A stretch of DNA of 64,000 bases from Galeopsis tetrahit (lineage: Eukaryota > Streptophyta > Magnoliopsida > Lamiales > Lamiaceae). Both the position numbers and the translations under genes were made by a program. Below, one piece after another: positions 41,142 to 53,318 of this stretch. How positions within the stretch are numbered: position 1 is the first letter of the stretch; each line of letters begins with the position of its first letter. The stretch lies in NCBI GenBank assembly GCA_963675135.1, contig OY776121.1, positions 80,746,875-80,810,874 on the forward strand, in the 5' to 3' direction. A model generated the notes under the pieces. The model worked only from the letters and a program-made list of their open reading frames with translations. It had not been told where the DNA came from and made no database searches.

Positions 41142-42592
41142 GGGATTAAAGATTTTTTAGTCCACTAAGTTGGACTGATTTTGAATTTGATCCACACGAA
41201 TTACACATTTTGATTTTGGTCCAATAAGTATACTTAAATTTTGAAATCAGCCCTTTTACCTGCTAATGTAACAGGTCATGCCCACTTGAATTTAATCCAC
41301 ATTTTTATTATATATTTCTATTTTTTATATGAATTAAAGATTAATTTAAATTTATTAATTAAAAAAATCACGAATATTAGCAAAAATTAAAAAAAATTAA
41401 AAATTTGAAAAATAACTTGTGAATAATATTTAAAATTCTAATTAACTTTTTTCAAAAATTTTAATTTTTTTTTAATATTGATAAAATTAAAAAAAAAACT
41501 AAACATATTCATTCATAAATCAATATATTATTAGAAAAATCAATTAACTTGCTTAATTCGAAAACTATATAATTGCAAATAGATATTAGAAATTTATTTA
41601 ATTATTTTAAAATAATTAAATGAATATACAAATTTATCTTTAAAAAAAACTCTCAAATAAAAAAAACATTTATTTTAATATTTTAAATAAATCTAAAAAT
41701 CCACAAATATTTGAAATCATAAAAAATCCTCAAATAAATAAAAAAATATACAAGTAAATTCAAAATTTTCACCCTCCCCCACTTTAATAGAAAGAAGATG
41801 ATGAATAGTAAAAAAAAATTATTTGAAATTAACTATATGTCAATTTTATTATATTTTTTATTTGAAATTAGCTCATAAAAAATATGAAGACCTATTTTTT
41901 GTAATACTCTATTTAAATAAATATACTTCTATTTATTGAATTAATTCAATGATTTTTTAATTTATTTTGAGAATTTTTTTGGGATTTAAAATATTTGGTG
42001 AATTGTGAATTTATTTAAAATATTTAAATATTAATATATAAGTAAGGTTTTAATGAAATTTTTTGGCGATTTTAATTTTTTTTTTCATTTGGAAGTTTTA
42101 TTATTTTAAGGATAAATTTGTATATTTATTACATTATTTATAAAATAAATAAATTTATACTACTAATTTTTTCTAATTAGGTATGTTAATGGAGTTTTCT
42201 AAGAATTAATTGATTTAGAAAATAATTTATTTGATTTTTTTCATATTATAATATTTTAGATTTAAAAAAAATCATTTCATATTTTACATACTAGTCCTAA
42301 TTTGTTTTTTATAATTTTAAAATATTATTTAATATTTTAACTAATATTCATAGTTTTTCTAAATTAATAAATATAAATAAGTCATAAAAAGAAAAGAATA
42401 TTTCACATGTTAAAAAAGAAAATAAAAATTAAATTTCACATGTGTATTGACTTGTTGGTGACCTGCTATTACGGGTTAAAGGACCATTTTCAAAATTTAA
42501 GTAAACTTATTAGATCGAAATCAAAATATATAATCCATCTAGACCAAATTCAAAATCAGTCCAACTTAGTGCACTAAAAAATCTTTAATACC
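41142..42592. mobile_element. Foldback MULE-type element 1
   Basis: The ends GGGATTAAAGATTTTTTAGT and inverted CTTTAATACC belong to arms of at least 100 bp that pair with each other (phrases ttaagttggactgattttgaatttg / caaattcaaaatcagtccaactta). It is flanked by aattactttg (41132-41141 and 42593-42602), i.e. a 9-10 bp target duplication, which points to the Mutator superfamily. AT-rich, no transposase. Confidence 0.78.
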
Positions 42593-43138
42593 AATTACTT
42601 TGTAAACAATAGAATATGGCTTCCCTAAATTGTTGATATTGTAGAATTCTCAAATGCTTAAATATTTTTCTTTTATAATACCATGTTTCTTATTATGTAA
42701 TATTGTATGCTTTCAGGTGTGATACTGTTAAGAGAATGTGCACAAGTGGTTAGAGAAGAAGAGAATAATGATCCAATTATAAATATTTTGGTTTTCACTT
42801 TGTAATACTGTCAATTGCAATAATGTAATATTGTTATATGTAACAGTGCAATACTATTTACATAAAATTTGTGAAAATGCTACATTAATGTATAAAACAG
42901 CAATACACATAAAATTTGTGTTATTATTTTAGTATTTTGTATAATATTGACATATATAAATGTGTCATATTCTCATAGTATTTTGTCTATCTTAATTTTT
43001 TTTGATAAGTACCATAAAAATCTAAATCAAAATATAAATGCAGTTTGTATAATAAACTAAAAAAAAAATGTTGTATATACAAACTGAAAAAAAAAAAACA
43101 AAAAAACGTTGGTATAATAAATTGAAATAAAAAAAAAA
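42593..43138. other. AT-rich sequence inside the Emigrant-bounded block
   Basis: No gene. It resembles plant intron sequence (repeated taatactgt/taatattgt words), as does 40860-41131 on the other side of the MULE; the two were one stretch before the MULE inserted. Confidence 0.4.
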
Positions 43139-43206
43139 AAGTTGTTTGTGGGATTCAAACCCGGTCATAAGGGTAAAATCTATAGACTTTTGCCACTAGG
43201 CTAAAA
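43139..43206 (-). mobile_element. tRNA-related (SINE-like) fragment
   Basis: On the minus strand a box A TAGCCTAGTGG (43194-43204) and a box B GGGTTTGAATCC (43151-43162) are followed by a T-run (43127-43138 region). It does not fold into a full tRNA. A SINE head or tRNA pseudogene is likely. Confidence 0.4.
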
Positions 43207-43992
43207 CAATTACTTGGAATAATTATAACAGTTTCGCTAGCTATACGGCTATACATTTGTTTACACTGTTAGATCTGTTCAAAATGGATTGACCCGCGAA
43301 AATTGTGATTTACTTAATATATGCAGATTTTGTGGATTTTACACTATTTACACATAAGCACACATAAGGGATTTTCACACAAGTCCTTCCCTTCAAATGA
43401 TATTTTTCATCAATCCACTCTTGTAAATCTTTTTTGAGTGCATATGAGATGGTCTCTGTTAAGACATGGCTGAGTGTTATGATTTATTTTACCATATTGA
43501 GATTTATATAGTGGAGTATATGTTTCATTCACCATGCATGAATATATTCAAGTGTCGTAACAAATTAATGTAAACATGAATACAATGAATATATTTAATT
43601 AGTTACAAAGAATTGGTTGATGCATGAATATAATCAAGTAAACATATATGAATTCATTTATTTTTAATACATATACACTAAATATACTGAATTTCAAAGG
43701 TCACTCTTTTAATTAACAAATATTAATTTATCGATAAATTAATACCTCTTTAAATTAATAAATTTACATGGTCCCAAGGTTATTAATTTATAGAGGTTTA
43801 ACGGTACACATCCACGATCAACAAATTAACAAGCTAAGAGCTCGAAATTTTGTCACGTACAGCAATAAAACGAACGAGGCCAAATTTAGGCGAATGCTAG
43901 CTTGTCGGAGATTGAAGGGGAAGAAGTACTACTCATGGAATATAATTAAATGTTTGCAGGAATGCATTGTGCTTGGAAAAATTAAGTGAATA

Positions 43993-44355
43993 CTCCCTCC
44001 GTCCGTCTATAAGCTTCTCATTTTACCATTTTGATCCGTCCGTCTATAAGTTTCACATACCCTTTTTGGTATGTACTTTTTCTTACACATCACACATCAC
44101 TTTATATCTTACTTTTTCTCTCTATCTCTCTCCTTCTTCCAATCACATCACTTGTACTATGGGGGTGTTTTCAAACACTATAAACAGCTTCCAAAATCAC
44201 TTTTTTTAAAGCTGCCCTCTCACAGCTTTTACTTTTCAGAAGTGCTTTTAAGCTGTTTATTGAGTTTGCAAACACCCCTTATATCTATTATTTAATCAAT
44301 TTTCTTAATATTTGTGTCAAAAAGTAAAGGGAAGCTTATAGGCGGACGGAGGGAG
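43993..44355. mobile_element. Stowaway-type MITE carrying a nested MITE
   Basis: CTCCCTCCGTCCGTC...GGCGGACGGAGGGAG flanked by TA. The related Stowaway at 44905 lacks the internal 119-bp insertion, which gives the insertion's boundaries directly. Confidence 0.9.
44161..44279. mobile_element. 119-bp MITE nested in Stowaway (3-bp TSD)
   Basis: The ends gggggtgttttcaaac and gtttgcaaacacccc are inverted repeats, and the flanks tat (44158-44160, 44280-44282) are a 3-bp duplication, as in PIF/Harbinger (Tourist-like) MITEs. An inner inverted pair, aaacagctt/aagctgttt, extends the stem. Confidence 0.78.
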
Positions 44356-44420
44356 TATTTACTAAAACCTTAAAATTGGAGCACCTAGTAGTCAAAATTT
44401 AATGGATTTTAAAAGCCTAA

Positions 44421-44830
44421 GGGTGTGTTTGGTTTGGGATTGGCCAATCCGGATTTGGATGGGCCATCCCCCATCCCATCCCTCTCCATCCAAATACCCA
44501 TCCACCCCTATAATACATCTACATACCTATTTTTATACAATCACATCATTCTTTTTTTTCTTTTAATCACTCATTATCTCTCCTACTTTTCTTCCACACA
44601 TTTATTCTCTCTCCTACTTTCTTCCACACATTTATTCTCTCTTCTACTTTCTTCCACACATTTATTCTCTTTCCTACTTGATTTGACATAAAGTTCTCCA
44701 TCCACACCTATTTTTCAATCTCAATCCAAACACAATTTTTATTCAATTACTATTCATGGATTATCCCCATCCATATTTTTCCAATCTCCATCCCCATCCC
44801 ATCCACCACCATCCCAAACCAAACAGCACC
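44421..44830. mobile_element. Tourist-like MITE with internal minisatellite
   Basis: The ends gggtgtgtttggtttgggat and atcccaaaccaaacagcacc are inverted repeats flanked by taa (44418-44420, 44831-44833), the PIF/Harbinger preference. Inside, a ~32-bp unit (ctctcctactttcttccacacatttatt) is repeated about four times (44577-44680). Confidence 0.82.
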
Positions 44831-44904
44831 TAATGCTTTTTATGTATTGTGTTTGTTTTGTGATTTATGTAGGGTAGGATTTAACTTTATAGAATAGAAT
44901 TATA

Positions 44905-45138
44905 CTCCCTCCGTCCGCCTATAAGTTTCCCATTTTACCATTTTAGTTTGTCCACCTATAAGCTTCCCATACCCTTTTTAGTAAGTACTTTTTCTTACAC
45001 TTCACTTTATATTTTACTTTTTCTCTCTATCTCTCTCCTTCTTCCAATCACATCACTTGTACTATATCTATTATTTAATCACTTTTCTTAATCTATGTGC
45101 CAAAAAGTAGCGGGAAGCTTATAGGCGGACGGAGGGAG
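44905..45138. mobile_element. Stowaway-type MITE
   Basis: CTCCCTCCGTCCGCC...GGCGGACGGAGGGAG, 234 bp, flanked by TA (44903-44904, 45139-45140). Confidence 0.9.
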
Positions 45139-45334
45139 TAGGTTTTATAGGTATTTATATAGGGTTTGTAAGTATTTATAGGGTTGATTTTTATAGGTTT
45201 TATAGGTATTTATAGGGTGAGATTTTGAAATCATCAATCAAAATCTTAAACTGTAATGGGTGAAGTTTCGAAATCCGAATTTCCGGAACAAACATGCCCC
45301 AAAAAAATTTGAGCATTAGTTAAAACTTCAAATT
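45139..45334. other. Unique flank left of duplication copy 2
   Basis: It contains a short repeat of the phrase ggttttataggtatttata. This is the sequence that would have stood left of the element C insertion site in copy 1 if the duplicated unit extends this far. Confidence 0.45.
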
Positions 45335-46197
45335 AGGTGTAAAATTCCTTTTATGCCCTCCTATCTCTCCTTTTTCAAATTTCAAATCCACATCTATCAA
45401 ATTCATTTTTTTTTTCTCGGGAAAATCTTCTTTCTCTATCATCTCTCTTAAATCTCATTGCTCTCTCATCTCAAGAAGACTGGGTTTCATCTTGATTTTT
45501 TTCCTTTTGATTCGTTCATCTTGTTTATTTTATTTAAACGCACGGCGGGGCGACGTGTGTGGAGGGGGGAAGGATGCGGCGGCGGCGACGACGGGAGTGA
45601 GAGTGGCGGCGCTGCCGCACGCTGGGGGTACAAAAATTGAAAAAAAATAAGTGGAAAGCCATCGAGAGGAAGGGACGGCGGTCGCGGTGTTGGTGCGAGG
45701 GTTTGGGTGGGGGAAGGCAGGGCGGCGGCGCTGGGCGAGGGAGAAGAGGCGCCGCCGTCGAGATGTAACAGATCTGAAGAAAAAAAGCGAGGGAGGGAAG
45801 GAGGAGGGGATGGCGACTTTTGGTGGATCTATCTTTGGTCGACGTCGGCGCCGATCTGCAACTCCACCGTGAGAGTCGAAGAGGGCAGCGACTGAAGAGG
45901 ATGGGGTTTGTCGATTTTTTTCGATTTCTGGTATTACTTTTTATGTTTTCAAATGTGATGTACTTTTCCGGCTTTGGGTTTCGTGTTTGATTTCTGGTTT
46001 GTGTTTCGTTTTTTCCGGCTTTGCGTCGGAGCTCTGCGCGTTTTCCTGATTTGGGGTTTTCGACAGGTGGTGTTGCTGTAACGGATGGGCGGCGGAGCTC
46101 TGCGCGTCGCCGACTGTGGTGTCGGCGGCCAAACAGGTTCTAGGGCAGAGACTAGGGTTCTGTCCTTTCAATGGGTTTACTAATTGCTAGCCCAGGT
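45335..46197 (+). other. GC-rich gene-like segment, copy 2
   Basis: The same leader-like CT-rich stretch and GC-rich block as in copy 1, with one visible change (gatggcgac for gatgtcgac near 45808). The flank shows that this segment follows non-LTR sequence directly, so it is host sequence and not part of element C. Confidence 0.5.
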
Positions 46198-46811
46198 GTG
46201 CACCCCCAGTTTCAGTTAATACACCCCCATATTCACACCACCAGTTTCATTCAACCAAATACTGTAAAATAAATAATTAATGACGACTACTCAAAGTAAA
46301 AATAATCTATTTTTTTGAGGATGTGGTTTGAGTATGTCAATATTTGAAATTTCGGTATTAATCGACCGTGTCTATCTAGTATTTGGGGATGTTTTTGCAA
46401 AATAAATCTTCCACACTTTTAATTCATTTGAAGTAATTATTATCTTCTAAAGTATTAAATATAATTATTGTCTGTAAAATAAAGTCAATATATGCATTAT
46501 TTATTGCTATGCAATGTGCGTATGCATTATTTGTTGGATATATCTTAAATCGTTTTATATTTTTTAAATTCTAATTTATATTTTCAAGAGCTTTTTAATA
46601 AATTTTTTGAAAAAATAATCAACAAATTAAATTGTTTTTTACTAGTACGTAATGTGTTGTAAATATGCATCATTTACTCGGTATATGCATTATTTGTTGC
46701 TAGTATGCAATGTGTGTATGCATTATTTATTATTAGAATGCAATGTGTGTGTGCATTATATAATGCTCGTATGCAATGTTTGTGCAAACATGTACTTAAT
46801 ATAATGTAATA

Positions 46812-47103
46812 CTCCCTCCGTCCAATTTTATTATGCCCACTTCTCCGAGCACGGATTTTAATGAATATTGATTAGTTTATTCATAAAGTAGATAAGTTGA
46901 GGGTATAATAGGGTATTGTGGGTCCATTTGTAAATAAATGATTGTTTATTAATAAAGTGGATGGCAAAGTGGGTAAATAAGTGATGGTAGGAGGGTGGAG
47001 ATAAAGTAGTATGAATAGTATTGTTTCCAAAAAGGGGTATGGGCATAATAAAATTGGACAACCAAAAAAGAAAAGTGGGAATAATGAAATTGGACGGAGG
47101 GAG
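46812..47103. mobile_element. Stowaway-type MITE (copy 2)
   Basis: The 292-bp counterpart of 25335-25626 with the same TA-flanked ends. Confidence 0.9.
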
Positions 47104-47740
47104 TATTATATAAAAAAATTAAATAAAATAGAAACTAAAAATTATTCTATAATTTAAAATTTGAATGTAAATAATTTTTGAAAAAAATAATTATAATATA
47201 AAAAAAGAAAATCAATTTCCAAATGCCTTATAATATAAAAAAGAAATAACGTAAGAAAAGTAAAAAGAAATAACATTCCATTAAAAAAAACAGAATAAAA
47301 ATTTTTTTTGAACAAATAAATAATTTTTAAATAAAATTTGAATACAAATATAAAATAATAATATTAATTAATGATGTTGAAAAATAATTTTTAAAATTTG
47401 AATATAACATAATAAATTTGAGATTGTAAGGTGAAATAAGTTAAATGAAGGATATAATAGTAATTTTATACCCCATTTTGTTGCTCTAACTAATAAAAAA
47501 TTGAGGTGGTAGTTTTTCCTAATTTTTTTTTCAGAAATGTAGGTATAAACAATTTTTCCAAAAATTAATTAATGGATGAAAGGTTATAAGGCCACGTGTC
47601 CGTTGCCGGAGGTGATTGCATAGGATCGGAGCATCAGAAGGTGATAATTGGATTGAAAAAGAGCTGGCTATTGTTTTGTTGCATACTAGGAAGGAAGAAT
47701 TCATGTGTTATGGATTCTTTCGATCGGTTATTATTGTTTT

Positions 47741-47987
47741 ATTAATATATAGCTAGCTAGATTGAAACAATTTTTTTGTCACTTAATTGCATTATTTTAC
47801 TACAACACTTTACAAGAATAATTTGTGCTAAATTAAAAAATATTATAGAAACACATGTTTGCAATACATAAATTAATTTTATGGTTACTGTTTTTATAAT
47901 AACACAAATTGCATGCTCTTGTAATAACATATTTTTGGTCAAGCAACTCGCGAATTCGTAAAAAAAAATTAAGTGTCCTTAAAATAA
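47741..47987 (+). repeat. 247-bp direct repeat flanking the 8.8 kb block, left member
   Basis: Equivalent to copy 1 26262-26509. It is repeated at 56831-59253 on the right, where a MULE and a SINE now interrupt it. Confidence 0.88.
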
Positions 47988-50567
47988 ATGTTACTTACCA
48001 ATCAACACTATAGTTAAAATGAATTTATATATTATCATTAGATTATACATAAACAAAAATGTTACTTACCAATCAACCTTTTTTAATATTGGAATTTGTT
48101 AACCGAAAAAAATAACAGGAAGAAAACCATCATTAGTAAACAACCACATTTGTAATAAACATTAACCCAAAAAGTAAGTAACATATCAAAGTAGAGACCT
48201 TCTAAATGTAGTCAGGGCATCGTATGGACTATCGTAGTCAGTTAATATGAGCTATTTAAATTTAAAGACTTAAACTTGATAACCCGTTACCTTTTGTAAT
48301 ATGTGTTGTATGTACCGTATGGTGTCGTACGCTTGTATTTTTATAATTAATTAAAATATATAATTTTAAAATTACATTTTTATCCTTATGTAATAAAATA
48401 TTATATTATAATATTTTTTTGAAATTAATATTCTTTTAGATTTAAATAATTTAAAATATTTAATAATAAAATAACACATACAATTATCGTTGTAAAAAAT
48501 GTCGGACCGGGCCACAATTTTTGGGCAGTGCTAGGACCGGTCCGTCATATCCTCTATTTCGGGACATGTCACAATTTTCGGGGCAGGTCAGGTTAGGTCG
48601 ATTGTATTGTTTTTTCAAGTTGGGTCGGCCCAACGCGGGCCCGTTGGACTTTGGACGGCTGTCGAGACATCGAGCTAACATGACTCCAATTTTTATAAAT
48701 AAAAAATCAAATAAACATTAATGTTTATAATTAAAAAAAAGGGGGTAATATAGTAAATAACAAAATAAAATTTAAAAAATAATTAAATTAAATTAAACAT
48801 ATAGAACATGTAGCAGATTTATACAACACATACGACGTCACGTGGCCTGAGTCGACACTCTAACTACGTGTAGTTTGTCGTATGGCCTAACTACCATAAG
48901 AAAAATCCATCAAAGCATTATGCCATATTATTGTGTTTGGAAACTTTATTATCTTCAATAACAAAATACCACCCTTTATCAAACTTGTAAATAAAATTTT
49001 GAAATTACAATTTCACAAACCAATGTTCTCCATCAGGTCCCGTTAAAAAACTAATCGAAGAACCTACCAATATATGTATCATGAACCACAAGAGGAATGA
49101 CCTACGTAAAAAAATTTTAGAGACAAAAAATTATATGAAACAACATTATCACTAATATATTCAACAAACAGAATAATAATAATAATAATACTATAATGAA
49201 TAATTAGTTTAGCTCGGTCCAAATTTTTAGACCAAAAATATTTCATAAAAATAGGTAAATTACATGTTAGTTAGACATACCTTAATGCCATACAAATAAA
49301 CAAACTAAATGGTAGTAAAAAGCATATAAAATTACAGGGAACTTTATTCTAAATTGAAGGATTTATCTATCATAAATCAATATAAATTTACAATACAAAA
49401 CACATAAAGTCTCAAATAGGATAGCTTGATTTAATTTTACAAATAATTGTATAACTTGTATTTACATATATTTAATTTGTCATGTTTGAAAAAAAATATT
49501 AATTAATTATAGTAATTTAATATCACTAATCACTCCTAATGTTAATTCATATTTAATGGTATTTAATTGTTGCGTTGATGTTCATTTTAATCAATGTATA
49601 TTTTAATTATCTTATTAATTGTATATAATAAATGTTTATATATAATTATTGTCTTTTAATTTTAAGAGAAAACTATAACGTTAAATTTCCATTAATAAAT
49701 AATGTTTGACTTTAAAAAATTAAGGTAAACGTAAAATTAAGGAAAAATATTATTTTAGAACATAAATAATTTGGAGTATATTGTCTTTCTTCATAAATAC
49801 AACTAATTAACATTTTTCTTATTTTAATATATATATATATATATATTTAATTACAATAACTTTAGATGATATTTCATGGATCAACTAAAATTTAAATAGT
49901 TAACATTAGCGCATTTATTAAGATACTTAATTTAAAAATTATTTTTCTTTAAGTCAAAATACTCATGTATATTTAAAATAAGTAGGAAAATTATATATAA
50001 TAATTTAAGTTCATGGATAAAAAATTTAATCCCTCCAAAATATCCAGTCAAGATTACAAAGTTGTCATATTAAATAATAAATGTGATTAAAATTACCATA
50101 TTTTTCTTTTAAAAAATAGTCAAATGACTTTATCAATATTTTAAAGAGTGAATTTAATTATGATACAATAATAGTTAACAAAATGTATATCCATAATTAA
50201 AAAAAAAAACTTAAACAAATATTAAATGATCAGTAATTTAAGTATAAAATTAATAATAATAAATTATGACTCATAAAATTCATAAAATACAATAAATAAT
50301 AACAAAAACTTCAATTGAACACCAAGTTTGAAGCTCAAATTTCTTCTAAATTTTTCAAGAATATGAATTTAAAATATTGAATACATATATACATAAAATG
50401 TAAAATAACAAATATTAAAATGTAATTAAATAAAAACAACTCTAAAAATGTATAATATATAACTATTAAAAATGAATACAATAGATTTACATGAACTAAA
50501 TAAAATAATGTCTTATCTTGGATTTCAAAAGACATTCCGAATATTATCTGGTCTAAACAATATATTT
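47988..50567. other. AT-rich left part of the 8.8 kb block
   Basis: No gene. The 21-base phrase around ttacttaccaatcaac is repeated near 47989 and 48060. A GC-rich island at 48500-48690 (ggaccgggcc, cgggcccgttgg) resembles decayed hAT ends. There is an (AAT)n run near 49171-49190 and an (AT)n run near 49828-49847. Nothing else recognised. Confidence 0.45.
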
Positions 50568-52220
50568 GGGAATTTTTTTATTTTAGTCCTATAAGTTTGA
50601 AACATTCCAAAATAAATATTTTAAGTTTCAACTCTACAAAATAAGTCATTTACCTTTCAATTTAATCATTTTTTACTTCAATTTTAATCTTTTATGTTTT
50701 GAAAGAATTATAATAGTCAAACTTGGTGCCACATAGATTAAAAAATGACACATCACTATCTCTCCACTATATATATTTAAAAAAAAAAAGTAGAGCTAAT
50801 AAGTAATAACACCCCATAATTTTAAATTAAAAAATAAATTTATATAAAATAACTAAGTAACCTTACATAAATAAAGAGTAAAATAATTTTAAAAAATAAC
50901 TTGAAAAAATATGAAAAGAAATCTTTAAAAATCTGAAAAAAAATGTAATTAAAATTTAAAAGTATTTTAAAAAATTAACTAAATCTTTAAAAATAATTAA
51001 TTTACATAAAAATAATTAATTTTTTAAAAAGAAATCTTAGAAAACTAAATAGAATCTGAAATTAAAAAATAAATCAATATCAAAACAATATTTAAAAAAA
51101 TCAATAAAAAGTAAGATTTTATTTTTTATTTAATTTTCTTAATATTTATTTTTGATTGAGTTGATTTTTCTTTCATTTTTTTAAATTGAATCATTAATTG
51201 GTATTTTAAATTTAATTAGTTTATAAATTTTATTTGATTTATTTAATATTTTTAGATTTTATCTGGATTTAATTGATTTTTTCATTCAAATACATTTTTA
51301 ATATTTAGTTGATTTTTTAAAATGTTTTTAAATTTTATTTAGTTTTTCGTATTAATGATTATATTTTTTAATTAATTTTTAAAATTTATATATAGTTTTA
51401 ATGATTTAGTTGAATTTTAAATTATATTTTTAATTTTTATTCAATTTGCATTTGTTTTGTGGGATAAATGGTAAATAGGAAAGAATTGGGGTGTGTTTAG
51501 CAATAAAAATTGATTTTTAAATTTTTGTGGGATGTGTATAACATTTTATTAAATGTTAGTTACACAAACAAAATTATCTGCATCTACTCCAAAATAATTA
51601 ATCGCTCTTCTATATATATGAAAAAAATTAAAATTTCTCTACATCTACTCCAAATTAATTAATTCATTTATTTGAAATATATTTATTTATTATCAGTATT
51701 TGATAAAATTATAAAATTATAATTAAATTTAGTTATACATTTAAATTAATAGAGGAAATTAAAATAAGATTCACATAATTAACATCGATCATTCATAACT
51801 GCAACACCCTTTGAATTCGTTTGTGAAATTTATTTTGTTTCACATTTTTTTTTATATTTTTTCAAGTTATTTTTTAAAATTATTTTACTTTTTATTTATG
51901 TAAGGGTTACTTAGTCATTTTATATACATTTATTTTTGTATTTGAAATTATGGGGTGTGTATAGAGTATTTTTGGGTGTTATTTGCTCTATTATTTTAAT
52001 ATATATAAAAGAGAGATAATGATGTGGCATGATGATGTGACATCTTTTAATACATGTGGCACCAAGTTTGCCAATTATAATTCTTTCAAAACATAAAGGA
52101 TTAAAATTGATGTAAAAAATGATTAAATTGAAACGTAAATGACTTATTTTGTAAATTTGAAACTTAAAGGATTTATTTTGGAATGTTTCAAACTTATAAA
52201 ACTAAAATAAAAAATTTCCC
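50568..52220. mobile_element. Foldback MULE-type element 2
   Basis: The ends GGGAATTTTTTTATTTTAGT and inverted AAATTTCCC are flanked by the 9-bp duplication aatatattt (50559-50567, 52221-52229). The arms pair over several hundred bases (for example the phrases gttacttag.. and ..ctaagtaac). AT-rich, no transposase. It was inserted between two inverted segments (about 50498-50540 and 52262-52306, sharing aaatccaagataagacatta). Confidence 0.82.
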
Positions 52221-52369
52221 AATATATTTTTATAAATTAATAAATTTAATCTACGTCAGAATTTCAATGCCTTTTGAAATCCAAGATAAGACATTATTTT
52301 GTTTAGTTGACATTCAAATAGTAGAAGAATTATGTTTTCATCTAGACTCTAAAATCGGGATGTGAGAAT

Positions 52370-52456
52370 GATGATCAAGAAAAGTGATCAACGGACTACA
52401 AAGTTTTCCGTCCAAATTAAAAAATGAAAATCGTAGTTGTATTATATTAGTATAGA
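52370..52456 (-). repeat. Helitron-5'-like terminal segment 1
   Basis: On the minus strand it reads A|TCTATACTAATATAATAC and then a segment shared with 56745-56831 (containing ccgttgatcacttttct). TC after A suggests a Helitron 5' end, but I found no matching 3' end. Confidence 0.35.
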
Positions 52457-52582
52457 TATAAATTGATTTGGTAAATGATAATTTATAAATTAGAAACTAA
52501 AAAAATCATGCAACAAATAAATACAATTAATTAAAAATTTACATTATTAAAGAAAAAATTAAAAATCAAGACCCCTACTAAC

Positions 52583-53310
52583 AGTTAGACGGGCTAACGG
52601 TGCGGGCCGGTCCAAAACCCACCTCAACCCGTCATTTTGCGGACTTTGACGGACCGGTCCACGGTGGGGACGGGTTGAAAAATAGTGAACCCAAACCAAC
52701 CCATGGCGGGTGACGGGCTAGCCCACGGGCTTTTTCATTAAATATTTATTTTTTTACATGTATTATTTTTATATTTTAAACACTATATAAACAATTAATA
52801 AAAAACAAAGTTTACATAAACGTAAAATTAAAACAATAATTTCTATAAAATAGTCCAAATAAATAAAACATACAAAGTTCATCAACGTAAACACAAAGTT
52901 ATGAAATAGCGTCCAAAGTTTATCAACATAAAACATAAAATATCAAAATAGTAATTTAAGTTCAAATACACAAACACTTTGTAAATTAAAAACCATCTTC
53001 CATATCATCATCAAAGTCCTCTTAATTTCCTTCTAGTTCATCCTCACAATTTTCAACAACATCAGATAAAAATCTCTCCTTCAACAAAGTTGTCTTAGTA
53101 CGCGCACAATCCTCATCTACATATAAAAAAGTCACGGGCCAATCCGTTAAAATTCGCGACCCATACAGTCTAGACCGTGCGGTCCCGCGATCAATACGGT
53201 CTAGACCGTACGGTCCCACTCCTAAACGGGTTTTTAATTACTTAGTCCAACCGATTGTATTAATAGGTGGGGGCGGGCCGGTCCAATGGGCTCAACCCAT
53301 TTTGACAGCT
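52583..53310. mobile_element. hAT-type MITE/remnant with 8-bp TSD
   Basis: Flanked by ctactaac (52575-52582) and ctactaat (53311-53318), an 8-bp duplication with one mismatch. The ends agttagacgggctaacgg and, inverted, agctgtcaaaatgggttgag are of the plant hAT type, with GC-rich gggccgg/ccggccc subterminal motifs. A short minus-strand frame (53022-53219) with acidic tail may be the last remnant of a hAT transposase. Confidence 0.7.
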
Positions 53311-53318
53311 CTACTAAT

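Larger units (their letters stand above)
34732..43804. mobile_element. 9.07 kb block with Emigrant/pogo-like ends carrying host gene pieces
   Basis: The left end CAGTAAAATCTCTATAAATTAATA closely matches the 24-bp terminal repeat of Emigrant/pogo-type (Tc1/mariner) MITEs; the right end, inverted, reads CCGTTAAACCTCTATAAATTAATAA. TA dinucleotides flank both (34730-34731, 43805-43806). Sub-terminal stretches on both sides are of the same style (repeated aaattaata, ggtccca). No pogo transposase is visible, so it would be non-autonomous. Alternatively two separate Emigrant copies happen to bracket the region. Contents are listed separately. Confidence 0.55.
45335..47987 (+). repeat. Segmental duplication, copy 2 (left part)
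   Basis: Matches 23858-26509 at a constant offset of 21477 bp over most of its length, with scattered single-base changes. The first five bases, aggtg, are the likely target site of element C in copy 1. The match ends abruptly after cttaaaataa at 47987. Confidence 0.93.

Noticed and set aside
45941..46171. Minus-strand 76-codon frame in the GC-rich block
   Set aside because: Same reason; it overlaps other frames and has no supporting motif.
48484..48721. GC-rich overlapping frames on both strands
   Set aside because: Composition resembles decayed hAT ends (ggaccgggcc motifs); no protein recognised.
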